This document shows positions 48,062-58,973 of a stretch of 64,000 nucleotides of DNA, piece after piece. The stretch spans positions 19,774,848-19,838,847 of the forward strand of contig NC_045141.1 of the NCBI RefSeq assembly GCF_008831285.2, written 5' to 3'. The notes beneath the pieces are model-generated. The model had not been told where the DNA came from. It did no database searches and worked only from the letters and a program-made list of their open reading frames with translations. The first letter of the stretch is position 1; every line of letters begins with the position of its first letter. Made by a program: the position numbers and the translations under genes. The DNA comes from Nymphaea colorata (lineage: Eukaryota > Streptophyta > Magnoliopsida > Nymphaeales > Nymphaeaceae).

Positions 48062-49617
48062 GGCCTACAATATTTGCAATCCTTTCGTTTAGAAACATTT
48101 GGTGTATCACTGATGGCTTCCTTAAAAACTTTTCATGTGTTGTTGATTACACTCGTATAAACTCTTTGTATGTGTTGATGACACTTTTAAAAACTCTAGT
48201 CAAGTCTTGAAAAGTTTTTGAGATATTAAAATAAAAAATATTAAAAGTTTCAAATATAGGTAGATATCGAACTAAAAACCCAGTAGGTATAAAGTTTACA
48301 ATCAACTCCAGCCCTGATGTACAGCTTGGGTTGGCCTGGACTGGCCCGATGTCCAGCCCTATCCACAACTAAGCCCGCCTCCACCAAAGGTAGAACCTTA
48401 GTAACTTACATGTTTAAGTCGGTTGAGTGACTGGAACGATTAACCAGGCAAAAAAAAGTATGATGATTTCGATTCGAGAAATCATGGCGGCATCCGTGGC
48501 TTTCTGGCTGGCTTAAAGCAGTCGAAGGTCATTTCTGGTATGATGTCCTGCAGTCAAACAGATAATGACATGGTTGATAACTGCATGTCAAAAACCTTGC
48601 AAATAGAAATCTCATATTTATCGTTTGATCTTACATATCGAGTTTTTAACTCGAAAAGTTCAAACCATTCATTCTGCAATCCTTATAAAGTATCTGCACA
48701 TTTTTACGGAACATAATGCAGTATAGATTAGGGGACATCGCCATAGAAAAATAATGGAAGAAAGGAAAGCCTGTAATGTGAGTTCTACGTTGTGGATATA
48801 CACCGAGAAGTTGCCATCTATCTGGAGGCATTTGAAAAGCCTACTTCAGTGTTGCAATCTTTGACTAGTGGAAATTCAGTTTCCTACAGAAAGCATGGTG
48901 AAAGGCACACGCATAAATTTTTAGTGCATGAAAAGTATAAAATGTAGGAAAGATAACTGATCTCTTATCAGCAGTTCTACACCTCTTGATTATCCAGTAG
49001 CTTCCGAGAAAACAGGAGGGAGGACGGGAAGAGGAGGCGGGGGCGGGGGCGGGAAGGAGCTTCTAATTCAATTTCTTTCATTTCTCCGAAGGAGTTGCGA
49101 CAAACGTCCTTCCATTTTTCCTCTACATCTTTCGCAAAACCCTTCTTCACTCTTCGTATCATCGTATGGGAATAAATTGTGTGAATTATTCCAGTTGGGG
49201 GGCCAAAGTTTTCAGTATAATTCTAAAACCATCGATGCTCAGCTTTTGCCCTCTGTCCTTTGCTATCATGGCTCCTTACACTTTTGTTTCGGTAAAAATC
49301 GCACAGGCTTTTCAAGTTAAATGTGAGACAGAAGAAACAAATAATAAAATTTCAGATGTTCCTAAAGTGACGGACTTTCAACTGGGATTTTTCCTTGACG
49401 ATTATCAGTAAACTGAGAAGCTTGTTTGTTAGCTATAACAAGGAAGCTCGTTTCTGGAAGTGTGACAGAAGATGAGGTGTTAAATGAATCTTCCCCTAAA
49501 CGTACCGGTAAGTGAAGGAAAACAAGCAAAGCCACCAAAGCGCAGCGAAAGGCCTTTTCCGTCGTTTCTGTTTCCGTCCCCCATTTCCTCCCTCCCCCGC
49601 CTAATCAAGGGCACCGC

Positions 49618-49657
49618 CTCTCTCTCTCTCTCTCTCTCTCTCGCTCTCTCTCTCTCT
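49618..49657. repeat. (CT)n microsatellite in the leader of Transposase_24 gene 1
   Basis: A CT run with one G interruption. The sister copy at about 58518 reads GCGCCTCTCCGGGAGC, with only a two-unit seed, so this microsatellite expanded after (or shrank since) the duplication. Confidence 0.92.
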
Positions 49658-50122
49658 GTGGGAGCTTCAGATTACATCTATTCCCTTTTTCTGGTATTGT
49701 CCGTGCTCGATCTCTTTGCCCCTTTCTTTTCATAAGTCCATTCGCAGTTTCTACGGTTTCCCCTCCTCGAATTTAGTTGATTTTCTGTAAATCTAGCTGC
49801 TGGGCAGCATTTATTTTGAGGAAAAGGAGGGGTTATGGTAAAATTTGCGTTCCTGATTCTTTTTAGTGATGAAAAGTTTCAATCTCAACGAGCTTTTGGA
49901 GCTTCCGAATGTTGGTGGTGCTTTTCTTGATTTCTTTTTCATCTTTTTCCTGTTGGTGGCGGGCTTGCCCCCAAAATCTCTCTCTCTCTCCAGCCTTTCA
50001 TTCTTGATATGATTTTGCTGTTTCTGGTTTCCTATTCCAATCAATCCCTGCTGTCTCTCTTTTACAGATTATGTTTTCTTCAGTGTGATTACTGGAGGCG
50101 AGGTTTGTATATATGTTGTCTT

Positions 50123-53100
50123 ATGGCCCGTAAAAAGCGGCTCCTGCAAATGACATCTTCCAGCGCCATAGCTCCCGTCACAGAGCCCCGCGACCAGGGC
50201 AGAGTTACTAGGTCACGATCCCGCGCCAATGCTGCAGATGTGCATACCGAGCCATGCTCTTTGCCCGACATCTTCAAACCTAGGAAGAAGGGTCGTGGGG
50301 GGGCAGTCGTTGCTGCTTCGCCATCCCCAAGTGCGAAAGGAACTGAGGAAGGTAAGAAATAGAAGGTCATTTAAGAAATTAAAATGTTGCTGCACCCAAG
50401 TTCGTTCCGGGGTCACTGGTACGCAGAACTCATGCTGTAACTGCTATTTCCCTGTCAGATGGTGAGCAGTCTTGTGGTCCAACTGAGGAAGAAGCTGGTG
50501 GTGATGACGATAATGGTGCTATTGTGGTGGCGGATGATCCTAGCGATCGCGATGTTGTTGTGATGGCGGATGATCATGGCGACTATAATGTTACGAGCAA
50601 CACCACCTGTGATGGCAATAACAGTAACCCTTGTGGGGGCAAGGATAATGTCGGAACTTCCTTGACCGGTCCCGGCGCCTCACAAGAATCTTTAGAAACG
50701 ATTCAAACGGTAACGCCTTGGTTTCTTCTCTGTCTAGCATCGGAGCGAATAGGCACTTAGTGGCATTTTGATGCTCTGGACCATGTCAATGAATAAAAAT
50801 GCAACGCAAAATATGATTATTTTCTTTATCTGCATTTACGTCTGCCGTGAACTGTTCAGTTTGGGTTCTAATGATAGGCGAATCACCTCTATTATTAGAC
50901 CTGGGCCCCTGGAGTCCAGCTAGATGGAGTACTGCTGACCGCCTACAAAAGAAACCCACCTCCTATGGTTTTTCTGCCGCAGTGCTTCATTGTTGAGTGA
51001 GATAAACAAGTGTTTTCTGGTCATTGCTTCCAATTGCTGGCTACTGCAAGGATCATGCCAACGAGGGACTGTCTACCCTCTTCAATCCACCCTTTGCTTT
51101 CTATTTTTACCGCCATCAACGTGTCTTTATCATTTTGCTTGAATGATTTGAACAAAGATCGAAAGAAATGGTCAGTGTTTTTTATTACTACACGCTTTGA
51201 TTGGCAAATAGTGCTTATTCTTAGGTTCTTGTTCTTTGATCACACAAATATAAGGTGAATGACGTTAATATCTTAAAATGCTTGGAATGAAGGTGTTGGT
51301 TCATCATTTGTTGGTTCATTCTCGATAGCAGACTATAGTTTTCTGATTCGGCTCTGCTTTATCTTCATTGGAAGTCCTTGTTCATGGTTGTTTCGGTTGT
51401 TTGCTATTTGTGGTATTGCTTATAAGTTATAACCTAAAAGCTGAAGCTATGTGTTAAAATAGGCAGTCTAACAAAGCTCAGCTAGACAGTACGACTGAAA
51501 AATAAATTGTGTTTCGTGTACTTCTCCTCTGTTTTTATTTCTTTTCTTTTTTTCTTAATCATCTACTTCTTGCCTATTGGATCTTCCTCCTGCACTCTTT
51601 GTAGGCATCATTCTCAAGATTATTAGTTAGAAGACATGTTTTTTCCTCATCTTTTATTACATCTTGTAATTGAATTAAGGGCCTGTCACTGTAACTTATA
51701 AATTCAATTACCATTAGCCAAAGCTCTTCTCACATGCCAACTTCTCATGTGTTCTTTCTCTGTAACCATAGGTAGTTAATCATGAAGGATGTGTATGACA
51801 AAAAGTGTGCCTCCTTGGTCATCTTAGATTTGTGCTACTTTATTGAGTTGTAGATACGGGAGGATAATTCTTGCTTTACTAAAAAGGAGGAGGGGATGAT
51901 GTAAGAATAATTTTCATTTCTTTACTCTTTCTTGCTTGCTATTTCATCCAATGATACTACATGAAGACTTGAACATGTAAATGATTTTACATGGTCAGAT
52001 TTCCTTTATTTATTAAAAAATTTTTAGACTTTGAACCCAACAGTTGAGTTTCACAATATTGACACTCAATTGGCTAAGCGGTTATTTTAAGAAGCTGAAA
52101 ATGTCTGCTTAGAGCAACAAACAATTAGAATGATGAATAAACTTTTTTTGACAAAATGTTCTTACTATTTTTAGCTGTCATTGAGGGTGAGTATAATATT
52201 CATATTTTCTAGCTTCCCATGGTAAAATCAAGATCAAGAGAAGGTTTCCGAATCGTGTTTTTTTTTTATTGTAACAAGAGTGGATGTTCTTCTTAATTGT
52301 CTTTCCTATTTCATTTTTTGTCTGAAAATATGAAAGTCTTCGTCTTTCTTTTAATAATATATCAATTTACTATTATTAGCGAACTTTATGGGTTATGTTT
52401 GTGCACTTACCAAAAGCAGTCATCATTGGATATTTTGCCCTGAGAATTGTATTCACGCCTAATCGCCCATAGAAATGTGATTTGAGTAAGTTGATTGACT
52501 AGGAGCCATTTCATATTTTTGAAACAAGAGAATGGCTTTTGAGCCCTTCCATTAACCTACTTCTGCCATGTACTCTGATGAATCATTAACAGTTAAGTTG
52601 TGTCTGTCTTCTCCATTCATACACAGTGGGCAGTCTGAGCTCCAACGTTTAAGGCATGGTTTCCAAATTAGACAGAACAGGTGTTTCAGGAGTGGTTTTT
52701 TTCAGATATCAACTGTTGTTTGGTGTTAAATATACAAAAGGAAAGCACGTGAATTTAAAAAAGAGAAGATTTTTGGTGATTGATTTTCATTTCTGCCAAT
52801 GTTGTAAAAAGCGTATCGTAAGGCGTATCGGTCGGGCTTTAAGATACGCCGTATCGTAACGTATCGTAACGTATCGTAACCGTATCGTAAATTTTTAAAA
52901 AATAATAATAATAAATCAGAAAAAATTTAAAAAAAAATCAAAAAATTCATAAAAAATCAGAAAAAATTAAAAATAATAAATTCTTCATAGAAAACATGGT
53001 TTAGTCTTTTAGATAATGATAGACTTATTATTTTGCTAAATGCTATAAACTTACACGTTCACGGTTCATCATTCATACTTCATAGACATCAAAATTCATA

Positions 53101-56031
53101 ACAATATCATTCTTTTTCATCTTTATCTTCATGGTTTAAAAAAAAACCATTTCCTCTCAATGGGAATCAGCCACCCATGCACAAATCCATGGTTTAATAG
53201 ATGATTTCACGGTGACAATCGATGATTTCACAATGGAAATCGATGATTTCACAATGGAAATCAATGATTTCCCTCTAAAACGGTACAATCTATAGATTAG
53301 AAATGAGGAAGGGGTGGGTTTTTATAAAAAAAACTCGAAAAAATGGGGTTCAAGTCTCCTTTTTAGAAATCAGCCCGTATCGTACGATACGGGCTGTATC
53401 GCACCGTATCGCACGTATCGTACGATACATGTACGATACACCCCCATTTGCGATACAGGGGGTGTATCGTATCGTATTTTGCAAACGATACGATACGTAT
53501 CGTACGATACGGCCCCGTATCGTACGATACATACAACACTGATTTCTGCAGTTCATCCTTGATTTAATTGGACGATGCATAGATGGTTCCTTGAAGAATG
53601 ACCATAGAGATTGTATCCATAACCTTCTAAAATCAATAAGGAGCTGTAAAAGATGAAAAAAATGCAAAACATAAAATTGGCCACCTCCATACATATTGGA
53701 TGCATCATATCCTGCCATCTAGAAATTCTGAAGTATGGATAGCTGTCCAGCACATCACGGTTGTCTGTGCAACTTTTTTACTGCAAATCTAACAATATGA
53801 ATGTAATTTACATGCTCAAAAATCTTTGAAGAAAAAGATTATGCATTCTTGATACATAGTTTGGATAAACTGTAACGGCTTAAAAACCAAGGGTGTGAAT
53901 TTTTAACATATAAAACCTGGTTTATACTTTATAATGAAAAGGATGGCTTCCTTAATTACCATGTTCTTGGACATATATTCAAATATCCATTTATATCGTT
54001 AAATTTATCTTAACATACTCATTTATTATACACATATAGACAGACATAATCAGGAATGTTTCTCTGATTCTACAGCACTGGTTTTCTTGTCCCTTGGCTT
54101 GATAACACTTTTTTCATAGTCTTTGCATCTTTTAGTGCTCTTATCTCCACTTGAAAGTGTCGGTCTAGATTCATGATTGAGTAGCCCTTTGGCAGACTTT
54201 GCAGGAGGTGGCTAATGTCATGTCTGCTATCACTACCTTATTGGAAGAAGTTCAACCTACATCCCACTCATCTCCGATGGAGGCACTCTCTTCACCCAGC
54301 AGCTTGCAGGAATATTCTAAAGGTTTAGTTAGAACTTCCAATTTTATCGGATATCTCTGAAGAGACCAGGTTTAGTTATAACTGTATTATCATGCCTCTG
54401 ATGTGTATTTCCCTTGTTTATGTTCTGAGTTTCATTTTTTCTTTTAAAAGATTCTGCTGATCATTCACGAAGAAAACGAGGCCCTACTCGAGCTTTGGAT
54501 GTACTTTTGCTGCCAAAGGGTGAAAAAATTAAAGTTATGAACAATGAGCTTGGGCAGGCAATTGGGAACAATGCAAACAAACTCTCAAGTTTCATGGGCA
54601 CAATAGCCCGTAATGGATGTATTGCACCTCTTACTTACAAAGATTGGAGAATGATGCCACAAATATACAAGGATAAAATGTGGAACTGTATTCTGGTATG
54701 TGAATTCTTATTTTTTGTTTTAAACTTTCTTTTTTTCTTGTGAACGTATGCAAATATGCATCATCAGGAGTCTAAAACATGCAGGAAAAATTTGACATCG
54801 ACAAATGTATGAGGCGTTGGGTCATGATGTCTTTGTCAACAAAGTGGAAAAAATGGAAGTCTAGTCTTAAGAAGGAGCACTATGATGCCCACGAAACTGA
54901 TGAGGAGCGCCTAGAAGACTGTGATGAACGGGTTTTGCCAGACCAATGGACAGAACTTGTGCGCTTTTGGAGCTCTGAGGAGGGAACAGTATGTACTATG
55001 TAGTGAGATTCTGGGAATACTGGTCTGAACTATTAGATTTTTGTTTAATATCTCACATGCTCAAGTTTATGCTTTGTGTTTGATTCATGTAGAAATTGTG
55101 TGAAAGAAACAAAGCTAATCGGGAAAAATTAACTTGCATTCATACAATGGGTACAAAGAGCTTTGCACGTTTACGTGAAGAGGAGGTAAACTATCTCATT
55201 TTAATTTACCGTGCATGTTATGTTATTTCTTGAAGTTAAATTGTCTAAACAAAACTATTTCCACCCTTTGTTTAATGAGGGCAGAAAGCTCGGACATCAG
55301 ATGGGTTAGAGCCTAGTAGAGTCGAGTTCTTCATAAAGACCCATCAGAAGAAGAGTGGTCAACCGGTGGATGATAAAGCAAGTAAAATAATTGTAAGTTC
55401 TTACACTACGTGAGATTGTTGATTCCCGTTTGCTAGTCATGAATTGAGTTTGGTGCAGTTATTAGCTAAAACTTGTGTTCCTGTGCAGGCAGAGTTCAAC
55501 AGACTGTTGTCTGAACTTCCAGAGGAATCACAAGACAAGACAACTAAAGATAATATTTTTGCTCAAGTCATGGGAAGAGATCAACATGGGCGTGTGCGAA
55601 CATATGGGCTGGGTCCTGTCCCATCTGATTTTTATGGTCCAAACTCAAGCCATGCTGAATCGACTGCAAGATCTGAAAGGAGAGCAGCAGTCACAGAACA
55701 AAAGATAAGTGATCTGAAAAAACGGATTGAAGAAATGCAGCAAGAGAACCAGAATTTGCAGGAAGAGAACCAGCAGTTACGCCAAGAGAAAGAAAAAACA
55801 AAACAAGCGGAAGAAAGAAGTACTTTAGAAAAGCAGTTGGAAGAGATGTGGCAAGAAAGCGTACAGTTGCTGCTTGGCAATGATAAATTGAAAGAGGCAG
55901 AACAAAAGATAAGTAATCTACAAAGGCAGATGGAAGAAACATTGCAAGAAAACCAACAGTTGCGGCAGGAGAATGAAAAGATGACAAAACAGATAAAGAA
56001 GATGATGGATATCTTGACGAATGTCCTGTAA
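50123..56031 (+). CDS. Transposase_24 (Ptta/En/Spm-type) domain protein with C-terminal coiled coil, copy 1
   Basis: Exons 50123-50351, 50459-50709, 54205-54322, 54451-54695, 54785-54988, 55093-55185, 55285-55392 and 55489-56031 encode 596 residues. The order is a basic N-terminus (MARKKRL, VTRSRSRANAAD), an acidic disordered stretch (EEEAGGDDDNGA, repeated D/H pairs), a basic RRKRGPTR that could be a nuclear signal, then the Transposase_24 region: KEKIKV-type start, KFDIDKCMRRWVMMSLSTKW, KKEHYDAHETDEERL, LPDQWTELVRFWSSEEG, CIHTMGTKSFAR, RVEFFIKTHQKK and GRVRTYGLGPVPSDFYG. The last ~110 residues are an E/Q/K heptad coiled coil. No DDE transposase triad and no flanking terminal repeats are visible, so it may be a domesticated gene with a DNA-binding role; that is inference. 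The start ATG was chosen because the sister copy has an in-frame stop upstream. Confidence 0.9.
52797..53541. mobile_element. 745-bp hAT-like non-autonomous element with 8-bp target-site duplication
   Basis: The element begins CAATGTTGTA and ends TACAACACTG, whose complement is CAGTGTTGTA: a 10-bp terminal inverted repeat with one mismatch. It is flanked on both sides by ATTTCTGC (52789-52796 and 53542-53549), an 8-bp duplication typical of hAT elements. The sister intron at about 62310 has the unfilled site. Subterminal regions are packed with CGTATCG and the palindrome GTATCGTACGATAC. Three copies of GATGATTTCACAATGGAAAT-like repeats lie at 53201-53275. No transposase is encoded. It sits in intron 2 of Transposase_24 gene 1. 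Confidence 0.92.
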
Positions 56032-56330
56032 GAGTAAGACGGTCCTTGTATTGAAAAGTGGAATTGCTACATATGTGCAAATGTGGAGTCAAATTACCAA
56101 GCGTAGTTGTCTAGACGGGAACTGTTTCAGTTACTGAAGGCATTGCCAGCCAAACATTGCTATATATATATATACAATTGAACGGTGCCCGCTAAAATAG
56201 TATTAATTTTCTGTTCATCACATTTATGATTTCTTACGAGAAAAAGTGAGTTAGGGACATTGGGGGTACTATTTTGGTGGGCATGACTCTCCCCATATGT
56301 TTATATGTATGCAGTATATATCTGTCTAGC
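56032..56330. other. 3' flank of Transposase_24 gene 1
   Basis: Probable 3' untranslated region and spacer. A short TA run lies at 56160-56173. No gene seen. Confidence 0.6.
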
Positions 56331-56339
56331 CAAAAACAT

Positions 56340-56965
56340 AGAACAGCATGAACTCATGGTTCTCATGTTTAGTCCCCAATAGCCTCCACAGCCACCTCTT
56401 TCTCATCTCCAAAGTCGTCAACTCTGATGTTCAGGTTGGCCTCCAAAGCCTGCTTGGGGACACCTGCTTCTGGTATTTGATCTCAAGGCTTGCATTGGAT
56501 TGTCTTGCATGGGCGCAGGAAAGTATTCACGCAGACGCCATCAAAATTTGCTTAGACGGATATGCGATGCACCTCCTAACTTAGTTGGCATGTACTGCGG
56601 GCTTCGCTGACTGGATGATGCTCGCGAATTGTTTGACGGGATGCCTAAAAGAAATGTCTTGTACGGTGTTCTGGTGAAAGGGTATGTATAAGTCTTCCAG
56701 GGGAAGAGAGGCTATGCAGCTCTTTGATCAGATTCCGGTAGATGGTGTGAAAGTAGAGCCTGTTCTTGTAATTGGCTTGCTCCAGGCTTGTGTCTTGCTC
56801 TGTGCTAATAGTGAAGTAAGAATGAGGTTCATGTACTCCAACCTGCTTTTGAATACTTGCCCGTTGATACGTGTGCCAAATGGTGGTTGGTCGCATTTCA
56901 TGTTTTTGATCAAATTCAACACAGGGATGTTGTTGCTACTTGCTATGATGATGATGCAAATGTAG
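56340..56965 (+). pseudogene. Decayed pentatricopeptide-repeat (PPR) gene fragment
   Basis: PPR-type peptides occur in successive order but in different frames: LACLAWAQESIHADAIK-like text near 56490-56545, DARELFDGMPKRNV and VLVKGYV near 56620-56690, REAMQLFDQIP and GVKVEPVLVIGLLQACV near 56705-56800, and HVFDQIQHRDVVAT near 56900-56940. Frameshifts and stops (for example TAA after KGYV) separate them and no start-to-stop frame exists. It was probably a plant organelle-type PPR protein. It lies at the left edge of segmental duplication copy B. Confidence 0.8.
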
Positions 56966-58973
56966 CTAACTCTGTAACCCGACCCGTGTAGGCCCATGGT
57001 CATGTTGTAGTACGGTAGTACCCCTTATGGATGATCTATACTTTGTTACATACCGCTTTGGTTGGATGACGATCCCTTGGTTCTTGTTCGTTTTCATCTT
57101 TACCTAAAGTTGGATTAGCAGATGCAACAGATGACCGATCATTTGGTTGTATGCTTCTGGTTTCCGAAAGGCATCGTATTACTGCTGAGTTATGGAAATG
57201 GCGTCTACGCTTGTGCTTGTCTGATCCTTGTATGTTAGTATATTTGTTAGATCAATCTTCCTCTTCTAGTCATGCTTCTTCCATTTCCTTCACTAGTCTG
57301 TGTAAACAAGACCTGCTACTTGCATGAAACAAAACTATTTTCCCGTCGTTTCCAGTAGAGATGCTACTTGCATTTGTTCCGACATTCATCGGCAGTGATC
57401 CCATAACCAGAACCAACCAGCCATTTTTGGTTCAGCAAATTGGTGAGACGTTGATTCAAATATCGGATTCCTGCATGTGGTTGCCGTTGATCTTCCCGGT
57501 GATAGCATGAATTAAATATGGCATCCAATTGTTGGAACTTTCCTATTCATCTGTCCGTGTTCTATCTGGATGGATCTGATGGTCTGCATGACTTCGCCAT
57601 GCAACTCTGCAGTGGGAGTGGAGTCCTTCCAAGGCTGATTAGCTTGGAGTGTGATTTAAGTTCTGCTCGTGGATTTAGACATCCGATGTGTTGTACAACG
57701 AGTGGCACACGCATAAATTATTGGTGCATGAAAATTATAAAATGTAGAAATGATAGCTAATCTCTATCAACAGTTCTATAACTCTGATTTATCAAATAGA
57801 TTCCGCAAGAACAAGAGGGAGGACGGGAAGAGGGAGGCGGGGGCGGGAAGGAGCTTCTAATTTCAATTTCATTTCATTTCTCCGAGGAGTTTCATCTTCT
57901 TCTACATCTTTGGACAAATCCTTCCTGCCTCTTCGTGTGAGAATAAATTTAAGATATATTCCATTTGGGAAGCCAAAGTTTTGAGTATAATTTCAAAACC
58001 ATCGTCACTCATCTAGTCAGCTGTCGGTATCTGTGCTTTCGTATCGTGACTCCTTTTACCAGACTAAAGAGTTAGTTGCACAATAAACTAAAGAGTAAGG
58101 GAAGAAAAACTCTTGGGGTTGTTTGGTAAACGGAATATTTCATGAATGTTTCATGCGTTTGTTCTAAAAATTATGTAAATTTATGGACATACAATTTTAG
58201 TATTTTATGAATATGCTCCAATCCTCTATTTATTTAAAGTAGATTCATTAAAGTGACACTTATAAAGTATTTCAAACGTCAAACGGCCCTTTAAAATACA
58301 TAGGTTCAGGCCCAAACAAATGTCAGTAAAGGTTGATTTCTTACAAAGAAGCTCGTTTTCGGAATTACGACAAAAGATGAGGACTTAAATGAATCTTTCT
58401 TTAAAACGTACGGGTAACTGAAGGAAATGAAGCCGAAGTCACCAAAGCGCAGCGAAAACCCTTTTCCGTCGTTTCTGCCCCCGTTTCCTCCCTCCCCCGC
58501 CTAACCAAAGCCAGCGCCTCTCCGGGAGCTGCAGATTACATATATATTTCTTTTATCTGGTATCGTATGTGATCGATCTCTTTCCCCCTTCCTTTTTCAC
58601 AAGCCCCCTCGTGGTTTCTACGCTTTCCTCTCCTTCTTCTGTAAATCTAGCTGCTGGGCAGCATTTATTTAGAGGAAAAGAAGTGGTTATGGTAAAATTT
58701 ACGTTCCTGATTCTTTTTGGTGATGAAAAGTTTCAATGTTAATGTGCGTTTGGAGCTTCTGAATGTTGGTGGTGTTTTTCTTGATTTCTTTTTTATCTTT
58801 TTCGTGTTGGTGACGGGTTTGCTCCCAAATCTCTCTCTCGCTCCGCCTTTCATTCTCCACATGATTTGCTGTTTCTCCTTTCCTATTCCAAATCAATCCT
58901 GCTATATTTCTTTTACAGATTATGTTTTCTTCCGTGTGATTACTGAAGGCGACGTTTGTGTATAGGCAGTCTT
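56945..58973. other. Left part of segmental duplication copy B, with Transposase_24 gene 2 promoter and leader
   Basis: It matches 46210-50122 block by block but lacks the 1.75-kb stretch: GATGTGTTGTAC joins directly to AACGAGTGGCACACG near 57695. The region before the gene (CCAAAGCGCAGCGAAA, CTAGCTGCTGGGCAGCATTT, TTTTACAGATTATGTTTTCTTC) is well conserved with copy A, including a likely leader-intron acceptor TTTTACAG near 58917. No additional gene is recognised. Confidence 0.75.
58115..58292. mobile_element. MITE-like insertion in copy B
   Basis: The left end GGGGTTGTTTGGTAAACG and the complement of the right end, AGGGCCGTTTGACGTTTG, resemble terminal inverted repeats of hAT-type MITEs. The interior is AT-rich and non-coding. 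I did not find an equivalent at the matching place in copy A (about 49330-49440), but alignment there is loose. Confidence 0.5.

Larger units (their letters stand above)
46180..50122. other. Left part of segmental duplication copy A, including Transposase_24 gene 1 promoter
   Basis: From about 46210 onward the sequence matches the region starting near 56940: TGTAACCCGACC, CCCATGGTCATGTTGTAGTAC, CTTATGGATGATCTATACTT, GCTTGGAGTGTGATTTA, GGCACACGCATAAATT, GAGGACGGGAAGAGG and CCAAAGCGCAGCGAAA recur in the same order. Copy A has about 1.75 kb (47150-48896) that copy B lacks. Other content: a 157-bp element, two AT microsatellites (47740-47758, 48022-48058) and a CT run at 49618-49657. No additional gene is recognised. 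Confidence 0.75.

Noticed and set aside
50009-50122. N-terminal extension of Transposase_24 gene 1 from an ATG at 50009
   Set aside because: It would read through a likely leader-intron acceptor (TTTTACAG), and the equivalent frame in copy 2 is not conserved. The conserved start is MARKKRL.
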